Shown: in pieces, positions 57,899 through 64,000 of the stretch
Layout: each line of letters begins with the position of its first letter
How positions within the stretch are numbered: the stretch's first letter is position 1
From: Aquitalea magnusonii
GTDB lineage: Bacteria; Pseudomonadota; Gammaproteobacteria; Burkholderiales; Chromobacteriaceae
DNA length: 64,000 nt
NCBI RefSeq assembly: GCF_003202035.1
Contig: NZ_QJKC01000006.1
Span: 1-64,000 of the forward strand
Direction of reading: 5' to 3'
Program-made: the position numbers and the translations under genes
The notes under the pieces: generated by a model
The model's input: only the letters and a program-made list of their open reading frames with translations
The model's database searches: none
Told to the model about the DNA's origin: nothing

Positions 57899-58168
57899 TT
57901 ACTTGCGCAGACCCAGACGGGCAATCAGGGCGCGGTAGCTGTCAGCATCGGTGCGCTTGAGGTAGTCAAGCAGACGACGACGACGGCTCACCATCTTCAG
58001 CAGACCACGACGGCTGTGGTGATCCTTGGTGTTGGCCTTGAAGTGCGGGGTCAGATCGTTGATACGGGCGGTCAGCAGTGCGATTTGCACTTCGGACGAA
58101 CCGGTATCGCCTTCCTTGTGTTGGAAGTTTTTAACGATTTCTGCTTTTTGGGTGGCGGTCATTGCCAT
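57899..58168 (-). CDS. rpsO: 30S ribosomal protein S15
   Basis: The 89-residue form starting [15 protein letters not shown] matches S15 in length. [33 protein letters not shown] and [10 protein letters not shown] are the rRNA-binding blocks. It binds 16S rRNA early in 30S assembly and usually represses its own translation. GGAG precedes the ATG at 58168; the longer form from 58183 adds five residues only. Confidence 0.97.
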   Translation of the reverse strand: MAMTATQKAEIVKNFQHKEGDTGSSEVQIALLTARINDLTPHFKANTKDHHSRRGLLKMVSRRRRLLDYLKRTDADSYRALIARLGLRK

Positions 58169-58248
58169 TTTGGGTAACTCCAAATCAGGTAAGGATCTTG
58201 CGATCCGACAAGTGCAGCGAGCCGGTTGCCCAACCCATCCGCACTTCG

Positions 58249-59172
58249 CTAGCAGGCTGTCTGCTTGACAGCCAGCAGTCTGATCGGGTGCAGCATGTCA
58301 TCATCACGCACCTCGGCCAGACCAAGAAACTCCGCGTTTGCATCGCTGTAAACCCGGAAGCGCGTCATTCTCGCACAGTTGCCGGCAAAACGCACGGCCT
58401 GTCCATGAATAAAACGCCCGGCCATGGTTTCATCCAGCGTGGTGGCGGGAAAATGTTGCACCAACACATCGGCAGGCAGCAGCAAGGCCTCCCGCCCGGC
58501 CATATCCAGCGCCTCGACGGCTGCCAGGGTGTGTGCCTCGGACAGTTGGAAACCACCGGTGGTGGTGCGGCGCAGGCCGGTCAGGTGGGCGGCGCAGTCC
58601 AGCGCAATGGCAATATCTTCCGCCAGGGTGCGGATATACGTGCCCTTGCTGCACAGCACATCGATGACCGCTTCCACGCCATCAAAGCTGATCAGCTGAA
58701 GCGAATGAATGGTGATCTGGCGCGCTTCGCGATGGATTTCAATGCCTTCGCGGGCGTATTCGTACAGGGGCTTGCCCTGGTGCTTGAGTGCCGAATACAT
58801 CGGCGGCACCTGGCTGATCTCGCCGACAAACTGCTGCATCACCTGCAACAGGCGGGCCTGGTCGAAGGCAACCGGGCACTCGCGCACCACCTCGCCCTCG
58901 ATGTCGCCCGTGCTGGTGGCGGCACCAAAGCGTACGGTGGCGCGGTAGCCCTTGTCGGCATCCAGCAGATAGGAGGAAAACTTGGTGGCTTCCCCCAGGC
59001 ACATCGGCAACAGGCCGGTGGCCAGCGGGTCCAGCACACCGGTATGCCCGGCCTTGGCGGCATTGAGCAGCCAGCGCGCCTTTTGCAACGCATTATTGCT
59101 GGAAATATCGTAGGGCTTGTCGATCAGCAGCACGCCATCAATCTGGCGGCGGTTGCTGCGCGGCTTGCTCAT
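58249..59172 (-). CDS. truB: tRNA pseudouridine-55 synthase
   Basis: This 307-residue enzyme makes pseudouridine 55 in the tRNA T-loop. It has [34 protein letters not shown] with the catalytic Asp, and [13 protein letters not shown]. The start overlaps the rbfA stop (ATGA). Length and C-terminal PUA-like tail are normal. Confidence 0.96.
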   Translation of the reverse strand: MSKPRSNRRQIDGVLLIDKPYDISSNNALQKARWLLNAAKAGHTGVLDPLATGLLPMCLGEATKFSSYLLDADKGYRATVRFGAATSTGDIEGEVVRECPVAFDQARLLQVMQQFVGEISQVPPMYSALKHQGKPLYEYAREGIEIHREARQITIHSLQLISFDGVEAVIDVLCSKGTYIRTLAEDIAIALDCAAHLTGLRRTTTGGFQLSEAHTLAAVEALDMAGREALLLPADVLVQHFPATTLDETMAGRFIHGQAVRFAGNCARMTRFRVYSDANAEFLGLAEVRDDDMLHPIRLLAVKQTAC

Positions 59173-59597
59173 TCGGCACTACCTTCCTGCTCTTGCCCGG
59201 CAGCTGCGCCCTCGCCTTCGGCGGCACCGAACTTCTCGGCATCTTCCCGTGCCACCTGATTGATCAGGCTGGTCATGTGCATGCCGCGCGATACGGATTC
59301 GTCGTAGACAAAGTGCAGCTGCGGGGTGGTGAACATCTTGATGCTGCGGCCCAGTTCGGAACGCAGGTAACCGGCAGAGTGCTCCAGTGCTTCCTGGCTG
59401 ACTTCGCGGGTTTTCTCGTCCATCACGGTGTAGAACACCTTGGCATGCGAGTAATCACGGGTCACTTGTACGGCGGTAATGGTGATCCAGCCCACGCGCG
59501 GGTCTTTCAGACCGGTGCGGACCAGTTCGGCCAACTCGCGCTGAATCTGTTCAGCAATGCGGTCGGCGCGGGAGAAACCTTTTCTGGCTTTGGCCAT
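59169..59597 (-). CDS. rbfA: ribosome-binding factor A
   Basis: This 142-residue factor for 16S rRNA 5'-end maturation has the KH-like core RADRIAEQIQRELAELV, DPRVGWITITAVQVTRDYSHAKVFYT and MFTTPQLHFVYDESVSRG. The Glu/Gly/Ala-rich tail (EGEGAAAGQEQEG) is a variable extension. The ATG at 59597 begins AKARKGFSRADR, as in relatives. It lies between infB and truB. Confidence 0.95.
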   Translation of the reverse strand: MAKARKGFSRADRIAEQIQRELAELVRTGLKDPRVGWITITAVQVTRDYSHAKVFYTVMDEKTREVSQEALEHSAGYLRSELGRSIKMFTTPQLHFVYDESVSRGMHMTSLINQVAREDAEKFGAAEGEGAAAGQEQEGSAE

Positions 59598-59732
59598 GAT
59601 TTCCATCCTGTCGGTATAAAAGCGGCCAACAGCCAGCCGGGCATGGACCCGGCCTTGTGTCAGCCGACTTGAATGCAAAAGGCGAGCGCCTTCGAGCCTG
59701 AGCCCGAAGCGCGCCCGCCGGGGAGCTGCCGC

Positions 59733-62666
59733 TTACAGCGAGCGAGCCACTTCCACGATTTCGAAAGCTTCCAGTTGGTCGCCTTCCTGGATGTCGTTGA
59801 AGTTCTTCAGCATCAGGCCACATTCGTAACCCTGCTTCACTTCCTTCACGTCGTCCTTGAAACGCTTGAGCGAGTCCAGTTCGCCGGTATGCACCACCAC
59901 GTGGTTGCGGATCAGACGGATCGAAGCAGTACGCTTGATCACACCGTCGGTCACCATACAACCCGCGATATTGCCTACCTTCGACACCGGGATCACCTGA
60001 CGGATCTCGACGGTACCCAGGATCTGTTCCTTCTTCTCCGGAGCCAGCATGCCGGACAAGGCGGCTTTCACTTCGTCCACGGCATCGTAGATGATGCTGT
60101 AGTAACGGATGTCCACGCCTTCGTTTTCGGCCAGCTTGCGCGCTGCGGCATCGGAGCGGGTGTTGAAGCCGATCACGATGGCCTTGGAAGCAATCGCCAG
60201 GTTGATGTCCGATTCCGAGATGCCACCCACGCCGGAGTGCAGGATGCTGACGCGCACTTCGTCGGTGGACAGCTTTTGCAGGCTGCCAGCCAGCGCTTCG
60301 TAGGAACCCTGTACGTCGGCCTTGATGATGATGGACAAGGTTTGCACCTCGCCACTGCCATCGGCCATCTGGGCAAACATGTTTTCCAGCTTGGCGGCTT
60401 GCTGCTTGGCCAGGCGGACGTCACGGAACTTGCCGGCACGGAACAGGGCGATTTCACGCGCCTTGCGTTCGTCGGTCAGCACCATGGCGTCTTCACCGGC
60501 TTGCGGTACGTCGGACAGACCCAGGATTTCCACCGGGATGGCCGGACCAGCGGTGTCAATGGCCTTGCCGTTTTCGTCCATCATGGCGCGAACGCGGCCA
60601 AATGCCGTACCAGCCAGTACCACATCGCCCTTCTTCAGGGTGCCGGACTGTACCAGCAGGGTGGCAACCGGGCCACGACCCTTGTCCAGACGGGCTTCCA
60701 CAATGATGCCCTTGGCCGGGGCGTCGATCGGCGCATTCAGCTCCAGCACTTCGGCCTGCAGCAGAATGGCTTCCAGCAGCGCGTCGATATTGGTGCCTTG
60801 TTTGGCAGACACTTCGACGAACTGGGTATCGCCACCCCAGTCTTCCGGCACCACTTCGTGCGATACCAGTTCCTGGCGGATGCGTTCTACATTGGCACCC
60901 ATCTTGTCGATCTTGTTGACCGCCACCACCATCGGCACCTTGGCAGCCTTGGCATGGTGAATGGCTTCAATGGTCTGCGGCATCACGCCGTCGTCGGCCG
61001 CCACCACCAGCACCACGATGTCGGTGGCCTTGGCACCACGGGCACGCATGGCGGTAAACGCTTCGTGACCCGGGGTATCCAGGAAGGTGATCATGCCGCG
61101 CGGGGTTTCCACGTGGTAGGCACCGATATGCTGGGTAATGCCACCGGCTTCGCCCGCCGCCACCTTGGCGCGACGGATGTAGTCCAGCAGCGAGGTCTTG
61201 CCGTGGTCGACGTGACCCATGACGGTAACCACCGGCGGACGCGGCAACACGGCCACTTCCACTTCTTCGCCTTCCGGTTTTTCCAGGTAGGCTTCCGGAT
61301 CGTCCGCCTGTGCCGCACGCGGCTTGTGGCCCATTTCTTCCACCACGATCATGGCGGTTTCCTGGTCCAGTACCTGGTTGATGGTGACCATCATGCCCAT
61401 CTTCATCAGGACCTTGATCACCTCGACGGCCTTGACGGCCATGCGGTGAGCCAGATCGGCCACGGAGATGGTTTCCGGCACCAGCACTTCATGAATGATG
61501 GGCTCGGTCGGGGCCTGGAAAGCATGCTGATTGTTCTGCTTGTGCTTGCCCTTGCCGCCGCGGGATTTCCAGTCGCTGCCGGCATCGCCGCCCTTGGTCT
61601 TGAGACCACGGCCGCCCTTCTTGCCTTCTTCCCAGCGCTCGTTACCCTTCTTGGCGCCACCCTTCTTGGCATCCGGACGACCGGCTACCGTAGCAGGAAC
61701 GACCGGTGCACCCGGCGCAGCGGCCGGACGCGGGCCACGACTGTCGGCACCTGCCGGACGCGGACCACGGTTGTCGGCACCAGCCGGGCGCGGGCCACGG
61801 TTGTCACCAGCCGGACGCGGACCACGGTTGTCGCCAGCCGGGCGCGGGCCACGGTTGTCGCCAGCCGGACGCGGGCCGCGGTTGTCGGCACCAGCCGGAC
61901 GCGGACCACGCTCGTCGCTGCGTGCTTCCACCGGCTTCGGCGCTTCAACCGGCTTGGGAGCCGGTGCCGGTGCCGGCTGCTGGGCAGCCAGACGAGCCGC
62001 CTGACGGCGCTCTTCGCGTTCGATCTTTTCGCGCATCAGCTCTTGCTGACGGGCGCGGAAAGCAGCCTGACGCTTTTCTTCCGCTTCGCGGGAGGCTACT
62101 TCTTCCGGCGACAGAATGGAGGCCACGGTGCGTACCGGAGCCGGAGCCGGCTTGGCAGCAGGTGCGGCTTCCTTGGCCGGGGCTTCCGCAACCGGTGCTG
62201 CCGGTGCGGCGGGCTTGGATTCCACCTTGGGTTCAACCTTTACTTGCGGTTCCGGCTTTGCTTCCGGCTTGACTTCAGCCGGCTTGGTCTCTGCCGCCGG
62301 AGCGGGGGCAGAAACAGGTTCGGCGGCCTTGGCTACCGGAGCGGCAACCGGCGCAACTTCCGCCGGAGCAGCTGCCGGAGTGTCTTCCGGACGAACCACG
62401 ACACGCTTCTTGCGCGTCTCCACTTTTACCGTACTACCGTCGGCGGTCTTGATTTCACTGGTGGACTTGCGGGTCAGCGTAATACGCGACTCATCACGGG
62501 CGCCATGCGAACGCTTCAGGTAGTCAAGAAGCTGGGATTTATCCTGCTCGGAGAGCATATCATCCGGCGTGCGCTTGGCCACACCCGCTGCACGAAGCTG
62601 TTCCAGCAATCGTTCAGGCGTGAGGTTCAGCTCACCGGCAAACTGTTTTACATTCGTCAATACCAT
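59733..62666 (-). CDS. infB: translation initiation factor IF-2
   Basis: This 977-residue GTPase brings fMet-tRNA to the 30S subunit. It has an N-terminal domain ([23 protein letters not shown]), then a long Ala/Pro/Lys-rich low-complexity part. The G domain has [11 protein letters not shown] (about 482-492), DTPGHEAF and NKIDK, and the C-terminal C1/C2 domains follow. About residues 251-312 are seven tandem GPRPAG units. ATG at 62666 has GGAAG before it; a TTG four codons earlier is less likely. Confidence 0.97.
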   Translation of the reverse strand: MVLTNVKQFAGELNLTPERLLEQLRAAGVAKRTPDDMLSEQDKSQLLDYLKRSHGARDESRITLTRKSTSEIKTADGSTVKVETRKKRVVVRPEDTPAAAPAEVAPVAAPVAKAAEPVSAPAPAAETKPAEVKPEAKPEPQVKVEPKVESKPAAPAAPVAEAPAKEAAPAAKPAPAPVRTVASILSPEEVASREAEEKRQAAFRARQQELMREKIEREERRQAARLAAQQPAPAPAPKPVEAPKPVEARSDERGPRPAGADNRGPRPAGDNRGPRPAGDNRGPRPAGDNRGPRPAGADNRGPRPAGADSRGPRPAAAPGAPVVPATVAGRPDAKKGGAKKGNERWEEGKKGGRGLKTKGGDAGSDWKSRGGKGKHKQNNQHAFQAPTEPIIHEVLVPETISVADLAHRMAVKAVEVIKVLMKMGMMVTINQVLDQETAMIVVEEMGHKPRAAQADDPEAYLEKPEGEEVEVAVLPRPPVVTVMGHVDHGKTSLLDYIRRAKVAAGEAGGITQHIGAYHVETPRGMITFLDTPGHEAFTAMRARGAKATDIVVLVVAADDGVMPQTIEAIHHAKAAKVPMVVAVNKIDKMGANVERIRQELVSHEVVPEDWGGDTQFVEVSAKQGTNIDALLEAILLQAEVLELNAPIDAPAKGIIVEARLDKGRGPVATLLVQSGTLKKGDVVLAGTAFGRVRAMMDENGKAIDTAGPAIPVEILGLSDVPQAGEDAMVLTDERKAREIALFRAGKFRDVRLAKQQAAKLENMFAQMADGSGEVQTLSIIIKADVQGSYEALAGSLQKLSTDEVRVSILHSGVGGISESDINLAIASKAIVIGFNTRSDAAARKLAENEGVDIRYYSIIYDAVDEVKAALSGMLAPEKKEQILGTVEIRQVIPVSKVGNIAGCMVTDGVIKRTASIRLIRNHVVVHTGELDSLKRFKDDVKEVKQGYECGLMLKNFNDIQEGDQLEAFEIVEVARSL
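61733..61915 (-). repeat. in-frame tandem repeat inside infB
   Basis: Seven copies of a 27- or 30-base unit encode (A)DNRGPRPAG variants, the unit length alternating between nine and ten residues. All copies keep the reading frame. The repeat lies in the variable linker before the IF-2 G domain, so copy-number change by slippage would be tolerated. Confidence 0.9.
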
Positions 62667-62705
62667 GCGTCTTCCCAAATTCCGTAAATACTTCCCGAAG
62701 AAGCC

Positions 62706-64000
62706 TTACTGGTTGAACCAGTGTTCGCGCGCTTTCATGATGATTGCACGTGCAGCTTCAGCTTCAATGCCGGTCATGTCCACCAGATCGTCGACGGCCA
62801 GATCGGCCAGATCATCTCGCGTGGACACGCCGTTTTCGGCCAACTTGCGAACCAGCTCGGCGTCCAGACCCTCGATATCCTTCAGGTCTTCGGACACACC
62901 TTCGACTTTCTCTTCGGACGCAATGGCCTGGGTGAGGATGGCGTCACGTGCACGGCTACGCAGCTCATTCACCAACTCCTCGTCAAAACCGTCGATCTCC
63001 AGCATCTCGGCGATCGGCACATATGCCACCTCTTCCAGGGTGGCGAAACCCTCTTGCACCAGCACCGTGGCGGTTGCTTCGTCCACGCTCAGGCACTTGA
63101 CGAACAGATCACGCAATTGCGCGTCTTCCGCCTGGTGTTTCTCTTCCGCTTCGGTAACCGTCATGATGTTGAGGTACCAGCCGGTCAGCTCGGCAGCCAG
63201 CTTCACATTCTGGCCGCTGCGGCCAATGGCCAGCGCCAGCTGGTCTTCCTCGACCACCACATCCATGCTGTGGTTGTCTTCATCGATCATGATGCGATTG
63301 ACTTCGGCCGGGGACAGCGCGTTGATCACGAACTGTGCCGGTTCCGGCGCCCACAACACGATGTCGATGCGCTCGCCAGCCAGCTCCTGCGTAACGGCCT
63401 GGACGCGGGAACCGCGCATGCCGATGCAGGTGCCTTGCGGGTCGATGCGGGCATCGTTGGCCTTGACGGCGATCTTGGCGCGCAGACCGGCATCGCGGAC
63501 GGCTTCCTTGATCTCCAGCAGGCCTTCTTCGATTTCCGGCACTTCCAGCTCAAACAGCTTGATCAGGAACTGGCTGGACGTCCGCGACAGCACCAGCTGC
63601 GGACCACGACCCATGCGGTCGATGCGCAGCAGGAAGGCCTTGACGCGGTCGCCCACGCGCAGGTTTTCCTTCGGAATCATCTGATCGCGAGGCAGTACGG
63701 CTTCCAGCTTGCCGCATTCGATGATGGCATTGCCACGCTCGATGCGCTTGATGGTGCCGCTGACCAGGTGTTCGCGACGCTGCAGGAATTCATTCAGCAG
63801 CTGTTCGCGCTCGGCGTCGCGGATGCGCTGCAGGATGACCTGCTTGGCGGTCTGCGCACCAATACGGCCGAATTCCACCGCTTCCATCGGCTGTTCGATC
63901 ACGGCACCCACCTCGATGCGCGGATCATCGTCACGCGCGTCGGTGATGGTGATTTCACGGCTTTCGTTTTCGATCAGCTCGTTCTGCACCACCGTCCAGC
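62706..64000 (-). CDS. nusA: transcription termination/antitermination protein NusA (partial)
   Basis: The 5' end lies beyond the right edge; about 431 C-terminal codons are here out of an expected ~490-500. The S1 domain ([32 protein letters not shown]), two KH domains ([32 protein letters not shown]) and two acidic helix-hairpin-helix repeats at the C-terminus are readable. NusA binds RNA polymerase and controls pausing and termination. It starts the nusA-infB-rbfA-truB-rpsO-pnp cluster in this window. Confidence 0.96.
   Translation of the reverse strand, partial: WTVVQNELIENESREITITDARDDDPRIEVGAVIEQPMEAVEFGRIGAQTAKQVILQRIRDAEREQLLNEFLQRREHLVSGTIKRIERGNAIIECGKLEAVLPRDQMIPKENLRVGDRVKAFLLRIDRMGRGPQLVLSRTSSQFLIKLFELEVPEIEEGLLEIKEAVRDAGLRAKIAVKANDARIDPQGTCIGMRGSRVQAVTQELAGERIDIVLWAPEPAQFVINALSPAEVNRIMIDEDNHSMDVVVEEDQLALAIGRSGQNVKLAAELTGWYLNIMTVTEAEEKHQAEDAQLRDLFVKCLSVDEATATVLVQEGFATLEEVAYVPIAEMLEIDGFDEELVNELRSRARDAILTQAIASEEKVEGVSEDLKDIEGLDAELVRKLAENGVSTRDDLADLAVDDLVDMTGIEAEAARAIIMKAREHWFNQ

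Noticed and set aside
61685-61948. possible CRISPR-like array of regular repeats
   Set aside because: The units are 27-30 bases without spacers and keep the infB reading frame. It is a coding tandem repeat.
59673-62687. 1,004-codon open frame on the plus strand
   Set aside because: Antisense to infB and rbfA, with biased composition (long His/Gly and Arg/Thr runs) and no known motif.

Overview
The window (about 62% GC by eye) looks like a chromosome segment of a Neisseriales bacterium, most probably family Chromobacteriaceae (Chromobacterium/Aquitalea-like). The reasons are the protein character of ValS, Pnp, RpsO, InfB and NusA, the order nusA-infB-rbfA-truB-rpsO-pnp, and the mix of Pseudomonas-type arginine succinyltransferase genes with beta-proteobacterial metabolism. 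Genus is an inference; no database was used.

Layout. 1-2,150 is accessory debris: the end of an IS30-family element, hairpins, one copy of a ~255-bp repeat, an AT-rich DUF2971 gene, a truncated HepT-type toxin and a decayed copy of the valS 3' end. 2,295-6,812 holds a MORN-repeat exported protein with four cysteine-paired helical modules, a PDZ lipoprotein that looks like a dead M48 peptidase, and a PAS-GGDEF cyclase. This island lies between the decayed and the intact valS 3' ends. 7,004-13,122: valS, a dual-receiver GGDEF protein, and a LysR / PACE-SMR efflux divergon. 13,123-14,140 has no large gene but contains a terminator, a tRNA-Gly-like 3' scar and a small membrane-peptide ORF. 14,141-20,160: an HxlR regulator with two palindromic operators and a divergent six-enzyme operon (alpha/beta hydrolase, quinone-oxidoreductase-like MDR, SDR, Old Yellow Enzyme, tautomerase, aldo/keto reductase), likely for reactive carbonyl or quinone detoxification. 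20,403-20,663 is the second, inverted copy of the ~255-bp repeat.

20,734-33,119 is ordinary chromosome: SDR, xseB-ispA-dxs (isoprenoid precursors), an MgtC/DUF4010 membrane protein, a methyltransferase, a hydrolase, dsbD, a soluble chemoreceptor, an AI-2E-family permease and a small PH-like membrane protein. 33,214-41,650 is a branched-chain acyl-CoA (valine-type) degradation locus: a thiolase and a LiuR-like MerR regulator on one strand, and six catabolic genes on the other, around a TTGACGTAAACGTCAA operator. 42,011-43,102 is an orphan polyamine-binding protein. 43,168-48,264 is a liv ABC operon (livHMGF) without its binding protein, with ydcF-like and CinA-domain genes as tail. 49,000-55,187 is the arginine succinyltransferase pathway (astC-aruF-aruG-astD-astB).

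55,568-64,000 is the translation/RNA cluster nusA(partial)-infB-rbfA-truB-rpsO-pnp, all on the minus strand. The most unusual material is in the first 20 kb: the cysteine-module/MORN protein with its lipoprotein partner, the duplicated valS 3' end that brackets them, and the HxlR electrophile regulon.
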